Below are positions 1 through 7,335 of a stretch of 21,543 bases of DNA, in pieces (within the stretch, counting starts at the first letter, position 1; the number at the start of each line of letters is the position of its first letter). The notes under the pieces are model-generated. The model did no database searches and was not told where the DNA came from. It saw only the letters and a list, made by a program, of their open reading frames with translations. Source of the stretch: Spirochaetales bacterium (GTDB lineage Bacteria; Spirochaetota; Spirochaetia; DSM-27196; SLST01). Made by a program: the position numbers and the translations under genes. The stretch is from contig DAOWMR010000006.1 of the NCBI GenBank assembly GCA_030642995.1, forward strand, positions 1 to 21,543. Direction: 5' to 3'.

Positions 1-114
1 CTTGCCCACCCCGCCCTTGCCGCTCGCCACTGTAATGACCCGTGTGTGTGAGGACGAAACGACGGGCGATTTCTGTCGCATCATCTCTCGAAGAGTCTCT
101 GCTTGATCCGTCAT
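1..114 (-). CDS. flhG: FlhG (FleN/YlxH) MinD-like ATPase, 5' part only
   Basis: This is the first 38 codons of a ParA/MinD-type ATPase, cut off by the left window edge. FlhG works with the GTPase FlhF to control flagellar number and placement. Reading on the minus strand from ATG at 114, the protein begins MTDQAETLREMMRQKSP and ends at the edge with VASGKGGVGK, the deviant Walker A motif of MinD/FlhG proteins (residues 29-38). The start is supported by a GGAG motif 6 nt upstream and by a TGATG overlap of one base with the flhF stop, the usual sign of coupled translation. The N-terminal segment before the P-loop resembles the short N-terminal helix through which FlhG proteins stimulate FlhF. 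Its place directly after flhF is the conserved arrangement. The rest of the gene lies outside the window. Confidence 0.9.
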   Translation of the reverse strand, partial: MTDQAETLREMMRQKSPVVSSSHTRVITVASGKGGVGK

Positions 115-1301
115 CACGCGCTCCGCACCGGGATTTTCCCGAATCGCTCATCCAATCGCTCTCGGGTCACGCCGAATCCCTCCAAATGGGTCAGGAGGCG
201 GAGCACTGTTGCACGCTCGATATCCTGAGGGACCCGCTGCCCGTCCGTTATGAAGGAGATCGGCTTGTCCTTCTCCGACAGAGCACTGATGATATTCCCT
301 GCACGAGTTGTTTCGTCCAGTTTGGTCACCACAACGGCCTCATACTTGAACGGCTCAAACTGCGTGGCAATCTCCCTGACATCCGCTGTCTTGGTTGTCG
401 CACTGACGGCAAGATGCACCCGGGCCCGGGAGCCGCAGCTGGCCAACAACTCATTCATCTCACCCAGTCGCCGGAAATCGCGGGGGCTTTTTCCGATCGT
501 GTCAACGAATATCATATCCGCCTCCTCATAGAGCGCGAGATATTTGCGCATCTCCTCCGCCGACTCCACAAATGAGACAGGAACGTCCATGATCTGCCCG
601 TACGTCTCAATCTGCTGACGGGCGCCAATGCGGTAATTGTCAATTGTGAGGATCCGAATGTCCCGTGATTTCGCCATCTCCCGATCCAGCCCGTACATGG
701 CCGCCAGCTTGGCAATTGTCGTTGTCTTTCCGACGCCGGTAGGTCCTACCAGAACGAAAATCTCAGGCCTGCCGCTTGACCTCGGCTCGTGGAGACGGAT
801 GGAATCACCAACCCACGAGAGGACATGTTCCAATACCAACTCCTGATCCTCGAGCTGGTCCACCGACAGTTCCCTGCGCAGTCGCTCGATCATCCTGGCC
901 GTGAACCTCGGTGAGAAGTCGTTCTCGCCAAGAACCTGTCGGACGTGAGCGATGGTCGGATGTCCAGGTTCGGTACTGTCACGAGTATCCAGACTGTCCT
1001 TGAGACTCCGGATCTCCTCCAGTATGGCACTCACACTGTGATCCTCGCCCCCCTTCATCACTTCCAGAAGCTTCTTCTTTTCTTCCTCCAGATTCTTCTC
1101 AGAAGCTGGAATGGTTTTCCGAATGCGCGGCTCATTGGAGAAATACCCGGTTACCTCCACCCCTTCGCGACTGAACAGGCCGAGAAATCCACCCACGCGA
1201 ACGGTCCGGTGATGCATGATTCGGGCATGATCGCCATATTTCTCTCGAATCTTTGCTTCCGCTTCCCGATGCGTGATCGCCTGCTCGACAAAGTACTCCA
1301 T
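114..1301 (-). CDS. flhF: FlhF, SRP-type GTPase for flagellar placement
   Basis: FlhF is a signal-recognition-particle-family GTPase that marks where flagella assemble. In this 395-residue protein the N-terminal B domain begins MEYFVEQAITHREAEAKIR, a charged linker follows, and the NG domain fills the C-terminal half. The G1 loop GPTGVGKTT is near residues 186-194, DNYRIGARQQ follows, G3 is DTIGKS near 267, and G4 is TKLDE near 326. The ATG at 1301 is preferred because GAGGAG lies about 8 nt upstream. A GTG at 1310 overlapping the flhA stop (GTGA) would add three residues and cannot be excluded. The gene ends in TGA and overlaps flhG by one base. Family assignment is secure. Confidence 0.95.
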   Translation of the reverse strand: MEYFVEQAITHREAEAKIREKYGDHARIMHHRTVRVGGFLGLFSREGVEVTGYFSNEPRIRKTIPASEKNLEEEKKKLLEVMKGGEDHSVSAILEEIRSLKDSLDTRDSTEPGHPTIAHVRQVLGENDFSPRFTARMIERLRRELSVDQLEDQELVLEHVLSWVGDSIRLHEPRSSGRPEIFVLVGPTGVGKTTTIAKLAAMYGLDREMAKSRDIRILTIDNYRIGARQQIETYGQIMDVPVSFVESAEEMRKYLALYEEADMIFVDTIGKSPRDFRRLGEMNELLASCGSRARVHLAVSATTKTADVREIATQFEPFKYEAVVVTKLDETTRAGNIISALSEKDKPISFITDGQRVPQDIERATVLRLLTHLEGFGVTRERLDERFGKIPVRSA

Positions 1302-1306
1302 CTGCC

Positions 1307-3394
1307 TCACTCCTCGATGCCAATCTCTGCTACTGCTTCAACTCGGATGTCTGATATGATCTCCGGGACCGACAGAACGACCAGATCCCGCACCTCTCTT
1401 GATGAGCTCGCCCTCACGAGCGATCTGGCTGCTTCGGAACAGAGAATCACGGGCAGATGCCCCTGATTCTGGACTCCTCGTACCGTGTTCGTGAGCGCGT
1501 TGATCCACTTGCGCTGAGTGTCCGGCGGCAGCGCGGGCACAATACCTCCAGCGGTCTCCATGCGGGAGTCAACGATCCGCTGCTCCAGGCCGGGAGCAAG
1601 GGTAATTACTCGCAGAATCCGATCTTCATCCGCGTACTGAAAACAAATCTGACGAGCGAGTGCCTGACGCACCTTTTCGATTAGATAGCTTGGTTCCTTC
1701 GCGACCGGAGCATAATCCGCAAGGGTCTCAAGAATCGCCACCATATTCCGAATTGACACCTGCTCGCTGAGCAACCCCTGAAGCACCTTCTGGATCTCAC
1801 CGACGGAGAGCGTGCTCTGCACATCATCAACCACCGCCGGGTAGTCTCGGCGAAGAGCGTCAAGCATTCCTTTGACTTCCTGACGTCCGAGAATATCTGC
1901 ACCGTGCCGCTTGATGATCTCAGTAAGGTGAGTTGCGATTATGGACGGTGCATCAACCACCGTGTAGCCGGCACGCTCTGCAGATTCGCGTTGCTCTTCA
2001 GTGATCCACAGGGCCGGTAAACCAAATGCCGGATCAGTCGTTCGCTCTCCGGAAACCTCTTCACTGATGCTTCCCGGATTTATTGCCAGGTAGTGGCCCA
2101 TGCGAATAGTCCCTCGCCCGACCTCAACACCGCGTATCTTCAAACAGTATTCGCTCGGTTCCAATCGCATGTTGTCAATGATCCGGATACGAGGCACAAC
2201 CAGCCCTAGATCCAAAGCGGTCTCCCGTCGAATCCGAGTGACCCGATCAAGCAACTCGGCGCCCTTGTCACGGTCCACCAAAGGAACCAGGCCGTAACCA
2301 AGCTCAAGAGAGAGCGGATCAAGCGGGGCAACGGGGGAGATCTCGGCTGGGGCCTCCGACTCCCGGGTTGTTGCCTGCTCCGCCATGCTCTCCTTCTCAT
2401 CGGCCAATTGCTTCCGTCCCAGTCTGAACGCCAGAAATGCGCTCAAACCGCCGAGCGGGATGAGCACATACCACGGAAATCCCGGCAGAACGCCGAGAAC
2501 CAACAGGAACACGGCGGCAATCCAGTAGATCATGCTCTGTCGTGTGAACTGATCCGTGACATCCTTGCCGAAAGTTCCATCCGAGATGGCACGCGTGACG
2601 ATGATGCCGGTTGCCGTTGAGATCAACAGCGCCGGGAACTGAGTCACCAGACCGTCGCCGACGGCAAGGCGGATGTAGGTCTGGGACGCGTCCGCCATGG
2701 ATTCACCGTGCAAGGTCACACCAACGACGATGCCGCCGACAATATTGATCACCGTTATGAGGATGCCGATCTTGACGTTACCGCTGACAAACTTACTCGC
2801 ACCATCCATAGCGCCATAGAAGTCAACTTCCCGCTCCAGTTCGTTCTTCCGCTTCGCCGCCACTTCCTCGGTAATTGCTCCCGAGTTGTACTCCGCCTCA
2901 ATGGCCATCTGTTTACCGGGAAGAGCGTCCAGAGTGAATCTGGCTGCCACCTCTGCAACCCGCGTCGCCCCCTTGGTAATAACGATGAACTGAACTGCAA
3001 TCAGGATCACAAAAATGATGACGCCGATGACCAGACCTTCGGTGCCGGTCGTACCAACCACGAAGTTGCTGAACGCAATAACAATCCGACCACTGAAGCT
3101 CTCACCCTGCGAGAGGATAAGCCTCGTAGACGAGATATTGAGAGCAAGTCCAAACACGGTCGCTACGAGAAGCAGCGTCGGGAAAACACTGAAATCCAGG
3201 GCACTTCGAGTGTAGAGAGTGATCAGAATGATGAGCAGAGCCATCACGATGTTCACCGCCATGAAACTGTCCAACAGGAACGTCGGCAACGGAATGATCA
3301 TCATCATGATGACTACGATCACGCCGACAGCGACGAAGATGTCGCTGCGCTCTCTCAAGAATGCGTTGCTGAGTACACTTGGAAGGTCAGCCAT
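1307..3394 (-). CDS. flhA: FlhA, flagellar export gate protein
   Basis: FlhA is the large inner-membrane component of the flagellar type III export gate. Its cytoplasmic domain forms a nonameric ring that receives substrates and chaperones. The protein is 695 residues, normal for the family. About eight hydrophobic segments fill the first ~330 residues. The FHIPEP signature region ARFTLDALPGKQMAIEAE is near residues 151-168; Glu-Tyr replaces the Asp-Leu of enterobacterial FlhA. The soluble C-terminal domain runs from about 350 to the end. The ATG at 3394 overlaps the flhB TAA stop by one base (TAATG). The C-terminal IEE codons and TGA supply the GAGGAG ribosome-binding motif for flhF. Confidence 0.97.
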   Translation of the reverse strand: MADLPSVLSNAFLRERSDIFVAVGVIVVIMMMIIPLPTFLLDSFMAVNIVMALLIILITLYTRSALDFSVFPTLLLVATVFGLALNISSTRLILSQGESFSGRIVIAFSNFVVGTTGTEGLVIGVIIFVILIAVQFIVITKGATRVAEVAARFTLDALPGKQMAIEAEYNSGAITEEVAAKRKNELEREVDFYGAMDGASKFVSGNVKIGILITVINIVGGIVVGVTLHGESMADASQTYIRLAVGDGLVTQFPALLISTATGIIVTRAISDGTFGKDVTDQFTRQSMIYWIAAVFLLVLGVLPGFPWYVLIPLGGLSAFLAFRLGRKQLADEKESMAEQATTRESEAPAEISPVAPLDPLSLELGYGLVPLVDRDKGAELLDRVTRIRRETALDLGLVVPRIRIIDNMRLEPSEYCLKIRGVEVGRGTIRMGHYLAINPGSISEEVSGERTTDPAFGLPALWITEEQRESAERAGYTVVDAPSIIATHLTEIIKRHGADILGRQEVKGMLDALRRDYPAVVDDVQSTLSVGEIQKVLQGLLSEQVSIRNMVAILETLADYAPVAKEPSYLIEKVRQALARQICFQYADEDRILRVITLAPGLEQRIVDSRMETAGGIVPALPPDTQRKWINALTNTVRGVQNQGHLPVILCSEAARSLVRASSSREVRDLVVLSVPEIISDIRVEAVAEIGIEE

Positions 3395-4665
3395 TATCTG
3401 CCTCCAACTACCTTTCCGGTCATCTCGTACACCTGCTTGAGTACGATGACCATTGCTTCGTAAAACGATTCCGGGATTGGATCACCAATCTCCACCTCTG
3501 CGTAAAGCGCCCGCGCGAGCGGCTTGTTCTCGACTATTGGTACTCGTGCATCGCCGGCAATCCCGCGAATTCTCAGGGCCAGATTGTCCTGCCCCTTCGC
3601 AATGACCGTCGGGGCCTCCATCGTCAGCCGGTTGTACTCCATGGCCACCGCGAAGTGAGTCGGATTTGTAATCACCACATCGGCCTGCGGAACGTTGCGC
3701 AGCATGTTTCGGCTGAGCAATTCCTGCATCCGCTGCCGCAACCGGCTCTTCACCAAAGGATCACCTTCATAGGTCTTGCGCTCTTCCTTCACCTCTTGCT
3801 TCGTCATCTTCAATGACTCGAGATGCTGCTTCCGCTGGAACCAGTAGTCAAAGAGGGATAGGAACAGGAGCAGGAGCGCCGACTGAAACAGGATATTGAA
3901 TGAGATGTCCGCCACCAGCGCAACGGACTGCATAAGCGACGCATTCACCATGGTCACGATCTCCCGGATTCGCATCATGATATTGATGAATCCAAGCACG
4001 CCCAGGAGCCCAATCTTTCCCATGGACTTGGCCATGTTGAATAACGCCTCGGTCGAGAGAAGAGCCCGTTTGAAGAACTTGCCGAACTTGGGCGCAACGC
4101 GATTGAAGTCCGGCGTGATTGTCTTGGTCGTGAATAGAAATCCGACTTGAACCACATTACCGAGAATCGCCGCAGCAGTCGCGACCATTGCAACCGGAAG
4201 CGCAAGCCTGATGAAGTAGTTCAGGAAAGATTTCCCCAGCGTTGAATCGGAAGTGATGTCAATCTCGGTAGATTGAGTGAAGTAATATCCAACCATCTCC
4301 ACCGAATTGCTCAAGAGATAACGCCCGAGAAGGAGCAGTGCAACAACCGAAAAGAGCAGGACAATGGCGCTCGAGACATCCTGACTCTTGGCGACCTTGC
4401 CATCCTCGCGGGCCTTCCGGATCTTGTGCTCAGTTGGCTCCTCGGTCCGTCCCTCATCCTCCGCCGCAAACCACTGAAGGTGCATAGCTGCGAGCGCGGT
4501 CCCAAGTTCTGCGGTGGAACCGAAGTCTGAGCTGGAATCCGAAACTGGGCTGGTGTGAATACCGGCATCCACAAGAATGGGTGCGTCGTCGGCGAACGCC
4601 AGTCGCACCAGTTCGTCGATGAGGTGTGCATCCGACACGCGGGAAATCTGCCTCAGTGCTGTCAC
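3394..4665 (-). CDS. flhB: FlhB, export switch protein with N-terminal extension
   Basis: FlhB is the export-gate protein that switches the machine from rod/hook to filament substrates by self-cleavage. The autocleavage site NPTH is present at residues 334-337, after four transmembrane helices and a charged cytoplasmic linker. The conserved family N-terminus (LQWFAAEDEGRTEEPTEHK) starts only near residue 63, so this 423-residue reading carries about 60 extra residues. The GTG at 4665 is favoured: GGAGG sits 7 nt upstream and the codon overlaps the fliR stop as GTGA. An internal ATG at 4485 would give a conventional length but lacks a good ribosome-binding site. The gene ends in TAA, overlapping flhA. 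Confidence 0.95.
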   Translation of the reverse strand: MTALRQISRVSDAHLIDELVRLAFADDAPILVDAGIHTSPVSDSSSDFGSTAELGTALAAMHLQWFAAEDEGRTEEPTEHKIRKAREDGKVAKSQDVSSAIVLLFSVVALLLLGRYLLSNSVEMVGYYFTQSTEIDITSDSTLGKSFLNYFIRLALPVAMVATAAAILGNVVQVGFLFTTKTITPDFNRVAPKFGKFFKRALLSTEALFNMAKSMGKIGLLGVLGFINIMMRIREIVTMVNASLMQSVALVADISFNILFQSALLLLFLSLFDYWFQRKQHLESLKMTKQEVKEERKTYEGDPLVKSRLRQRMQELLSRNMLRNVPQADVVITNPTHFAVAMEYNRLTMEAPTVIAKGQDNLALRIRGIAGDARVPIVENKPLARALYAEVEIGDPIPESFYEAMVIVLKQVYEMTGKVVGGR

Positions 4666-5453
4666 GGGCTTACCTCCGCCGCCCCGCGGAAAAAGATCAT
4701 GAGGTGCTCAAACCCCACACCGATGAGCCTGTCAAAGCTCTCCATGAGAAACGGAATAGTCACCAGAAGGACTATGAACGCTACCCCGATTGAGATTGGA
4801 AACCCCATGACCAGAAGATTCATCTGCGGCGCCGCCTTTCCAAGAAGTCCCATTATTATTTGGATCAGGAAAAGGGTACCAAGAATCGGTAAGGCAATGA
4901 TCAACGCGTTCTGAAACAACTGACTCAGCCCACGAAGCATGGTCGCCAACAGATCATGCCTGAGCAGAACGAGGTCAACAGCCCGCACCGACTGGAACGA
5001 GTAGTACACGCCCGTAAGGAAGATCTTCTGGAATCCTTGCGTGAAGACAAACACAAACATGGCGACAAGGTTCAGGAACTGGCCCATCAACGGAATCTCA
5101 ATCTGAGCGAGCGGATCGAACACCTGGCTCGCGCCAAAACCCATCTGGAGACTGAACATCTGACCGGCAGTCTGGAATGCCGCATAGATGATCGCAAGAA
5201 TGAAACCCATGATGATCCCGATCATCGCCTCCCCGATCGCGATCATTGCGTAGGCAAGCCCACTATCGGGGATCAGGTAGCCCGACGCCTGGACCATCGG
5301 AAACACGAGGGCAGCGGACATGAGGGCCAGAGCTATCTTCGCGATTCGCGGAATCGATCCGGATGAGAGGAGTGGCGCAAACGCCATCATGGCGGTGATA
5401 CGCACGAAGAGGAGGAAAAACAGCTGTGCGCCCGCAACCAATTCGTTCAGCAC
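4662..5453 (-). CDS. fliR: FliR, export gate membrane protein
   Basis: FliR joins FliP and FliQ in the helical core of the flagellar export gate. From GTG at 5453 the protein is 263 residues, normal for FliR, with about six hydrophobic segments and the typical opening LNELVAGAQLFFLLFVRI. The segment around FGASQVFDPLAQIEIPLMG matches the conserved central loop. An upstream ATG at 5486 inside fliQ would add an atypical polar stretch (MLRYRIWSGRN), so it is not preferred. The ribosome-binding site before the GTG is weak, which fits translation coupled to fliQ, whose TAG lies 4 nt upstream. The TGA stop overlaps the flhB GTG by four bases. Confidence 0.93.
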   Translation of the reverse strand: MLNELVAGAQLFFLLFVRITAMMAFAPLLSSGSIPRIAKIALALMSAALVFPMVQASGYLIPDSGLAYAMIAIGEAMIGIIMGFILAIIYAAFQTAGQMFSLQMGFGASQVFDPLAQIEIPLMGQFLNLVAMFVFVFTQGFQKIFLTGVYYSFQSVRAVDLVLLRHDLLATMLRGLSQLFQNALIIALPILGTLFLIQIIMGLLGKAAPQMNLLVMGFPISIGVAFIVLLVTIPFLMESFDRLIGVGFEHLMIFFRGAAEVSP

Positions 5454-5457
5454 GTTT

Positions 5458-5727
5458 CTACCCGACCATATCCGGTATCGAAGCAAAGAGATTCTCGGTG
5501 AACTGAACCAAGACTCGAATCATCCAGGGCCCGAAATAAAAGATCGACAACAGAATCGCTGCAATCTTGGGGACAAACGTCAGGGTTTGCTCCTGGATGG
5601 AAGTCGTTGCCTGTATTATTGAGACGACCAACCCCACCGTGAGTCCGGTAATCAGTATGGGAGCCACCAGAATGAGGATGTGAAAGATCCCGCCTCGGAT
5701 GATCTGTATGGCAAACCCGAGATCCAC
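5458..5727 (-). CDS. fliQ: FliQ, export gate membrane protein
   Basis: FliQ is the small two-helix subunit of the FliPQR export gate. The 89-residue length is exactly typical. Two hydrophobic helices (about residues 12-38 and 50-75) flank the conserved motif QATTSIQEQTLTFVPK. The start is GTG at 5727, which overlaps the fliP TAG stop by one base, so translation is presumably coupled. The gene ends in TAG four bases before the chosen fliR start. Confidence 0.96.
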   Translation of the reverse strand: MDLGFAIQIIRGGIFHILILVAPILITGLTVGLVVSIIQATTSIQEQTLTFVPKIAAILLSIFYFGPWMIRVLVQFTENLFASIPDMVG

Positions 5728-6566
5728 TAGAACACTCCAAAGCTCGCGACGAGCTGCTGCGTAATGAGATGCCAGCCGTCCACAAGGACGAACAGGATCA
5801 GCTTGAACGGGAGAGAGATCATGATCGGCGGAAGCATGATCATGCCCATGGACATCAGCGTTGACGCGACCACCATGTCAATGATGATGAATGGGATGAA
5901 CAGGAGAATCCCGATCTTGAATGCGACCGTCAACTCATGAAGAATGAATGCAGGAATGAGCACCTGTGTCGGCACGTCGGCAAACGTTTCCGGGGCGGGA
6001 TATCCCCCCATCTTCATGAACAACCGTATTGAATCCGGAGTGTGCTCCATCTGACGATACATGAACAACCGCATGGGTGCTTCAAATTCCCGGTACGCTT
6101 CTTCAATTCCAATCTCCCCCTCGGAAAAGGGCACAAAGGCGTTCTCATAAATGGCTGTCCCCGTGGGCCACATGATGAACACGGTGAGGAACAGCGCGAT
6201 GCCCATGAGAACCTGGTTTGGGGGTACTTGCTGCAGACTCAGGGCACGCTTGATGAAATCAAAAACGATGGCAATGCGAAGAAAGCTCGTCATGATGATG
6301 ATGAACGAAGGGGCCAGACTCAGAACACCAAGCAGCAGCAGGAGCTGGAGCGACAGGGCGACCTCTGAGTTGTTCTCCGGTTCACGTATTTCGAGGTTCA
6401 CAAATGGAATTCGGAGCGCCTGTTCGCCCGGCGCCTCGAGATCTGCAATGGTAGTACCTGTCGTACCTGTCCCGATCGCTCCGGCGTCGGCATCCTGCCC
6501 GACGGCTGCGCCGGTCACGATCAGCAAGACTATTGCAAACGCCAGAAGACGTTTCCGTGAAATCAT
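5727..6566 (-). CDS. fliP: FliP, export gate membrane protein
   Basis: FliP is the main subunit of the FliPQR export-gate channel. The 279-residue protein starts with a cleavable-looking signal peptide (MISRKRLLAFAIVLLIVTGAAVG), as is usual for FliP. A variable acidic linker follows, then the conserved core: the LAPSFIIIMTSFLRIAIVF helix, the QVPPNQVLMGIALFLT motif, and a C-terminal helical pair containing IIDMVVASTLMSMGM. The ATG at 6566 is preceded by a tract of eight G residues that must serve as the ribosome-binding site. Gap to fliO is 48 nt and holds a hairpin. The TAG stop overlaps the fliQ start. Confidence 0.97.
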   Translation of the reverse strand: MISRKRLLAFAIVLLIVTGAAVGQDADAGAIGTGTTGTTIADLEAPGEQALRIPFVNLEIREPENNSEVALSLQLLLLLGVLSLAPSFIIIMTSFLRIAIVFDFIKRALSLQQVPPNQVLMGIALFLTVFIMWPTGTAIYENAFVPFSEGEIGIEEAYREFEAPMRLFMYRQMEHTPDSIRLFMKMGGYPAPETFADVPTQVLIPAFILHELTVAFKIGILLFIPFIIIDMVVASTLMSMGMIMLPPIMISLPFKLILFVLVDGWHLITQQLVASFGVF

Positions 6567-6567
6567 T

Positions 6568-6575
6568 CCCCCCCC
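6568..6575 (-). promoter_or_regulatory. G8 homopolymer as fliP ribosome-binding region
   Basis: On the transcribed strand eight consecutive G residues lie one base before the fliP ATG; no better Shine-Dalgarno motif is near. The run can pair with the anti-SD only loosely. Homopolymeric G runs are prone to length change, but no effect is shown here. Confidence 0.5.
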
Positions 6576-6587
6576 AAATATGTCGTC

Positions 6588-6611
6588 GGCGTCCGCAACG
6601 TGTGCGTCGCC
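6588..6611 (-). other. Intercistronic hairpin between fliO and fliP
   Basis: The 48-nt gap contains an inverted repeat on the transcribed strand. Outer arms GGCG/CGCC and inner arms CGCA/TGCG are separated by a small asymmetric bulge (A against GA), with loop CACGT. No U-tract follows, so it is not an intrinsic terminator. It may affect mRNA processing or stability; that is inference. Confidence 0.45.
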
Positions 6612-6614
6612 TTG

Positions 6615-7259
6615 CTACTTCCGTCCCAACCGCTGCAATCGCTCTCTCTGTTCCTTCATGAACCCGAGGGATTGACTCTGATTTCCCTTGAAAATGGCGC
6701 TGATCATCTCAGAGAAGCTCTTCTTCGTTGCGCCGGTGCTTTCGCCCCCACGCAAAACCATCTCGTCCACTGTTTCTTTGTCCGTTATCTCCGCAATCAA
6801 GTTCACAGAATCGCCGCCGGCGCCGACCAGAAACACCTGCGAACCCACCTCAACCAGATACATGCTCCGATTATTCGGCAGCGACTGTGACCCGAGCACC
6901 CGTATTGCGTTGTTTTGGACAAATCGACCCTTGCTGCCACGCTTCAACAGATAGAAAATGCCGTACACGACGGCGATCACGGCGGCCAGCACCACAATCA
7001 TCCGGAGAAGATCCCAGATTCCGAATGGTGATACGCTCAAAGTCCGCCCGTTTTGGTCGGCTGCGTCCTCGCCCAGGAAAAGAGTGGTTTCATCTATTCG
7101 TTCGGTTACCGGCGCCTCCAGCGGGTCTGATAGTCCCGATGCGGCATCCTGTGCAAGAAGCACTGCTGGAATGAACAATGCCATCCCAAGCACAAACAGC
7201 TTTCTCTTCAGAGGTATAGTCAGGATTCCCCTCCCATTTCTGCAGGTTGTGGTTCCCAC
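6615..7259 (-). CDS. fliO: FliO/FliZ-like export gate assembly protein
   Basis: FliO is a membrane protein that helps the FliP ring assemble. From GTG at 7259 (AGGAG 4 nt upstream) the product is 214 residues. It has a signal-like segment (KRKLFVLGMALFIPAVLLAQ), an acidic periplasmic stretch, one transmembrane helix near residues 85-106 (LRMIVVLAAVIAVVYGIFYLL), and a cytoplasmic FliO domain containing LGSQSLPNNRSMYLVEVGSQVFLVG. The start is uncertain. A GTG at 7307 lies in a predicted hairpin loop without a Shine-Dalgarno motif. A CTG at 7223 sits 6 nt after GGAGG, directly before the signal-like segment. Spirochaetes often label this gene fliZ. It lies between fliN and fliP as usual and ends in TAG. 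Confidence 0.85.
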   Translation of the reverse strand: MGTTTCRNGRGILTIPLKRKLFVLGMALFIPAVLLAQDAASGLSDPLEAPVTERIDETTLFLGEDAADQNGRTLSVSPFGIWDLLRMIVVLAAVIAVVYGIFYLLKRGSKGRFVQNNAIRVLGSQSLPNNRSMYLVEVGSQVFLVGAGGDSVNLIAEITDKETVDEMVLRGGESTGATKKSFSEMISAIFKGNQSQSLGFMKEQRERLQRLGRK

Positions 7260-7286
7260 GCCACTCCTGCGGCAACTTGTCTGACC

Positions 7287-7318
7287 GCCAACGGACACGG
7301 TTAACACCCGTTGTCGGC
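7287..7318 (-). other. Hairpin between fliN and fliO
   Basis: The transcribed strand has arms CAACGG and CCGTTG around a 13-nt loop, extended by GCC/GGC past a two-base bulge. The loop contains the furthest upstream possible fliO start (GTG at 7307), which argues against that start. No U-tract follows. Function unknown. Confidence 0.35.
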
Positions 7319-7335
7319 GCCAAGTCGGCTTCGGA

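Noticed and set aside
1302..1310. FlhF start at GTG 1310
   Set aside because: It overlaps the flhA stop attractively, but ATG 1301 has GAGGAG at better spacing and matches the usual MEYF-type N-terminus.
5454..5486. Longer FliR starting at ATG 5486 inside fliQ
   Set aside because: It adds a polar stretch unlike FliR N-termini and would overlap fliQ by 29 nt; GTG 5453 matches the normal family start.
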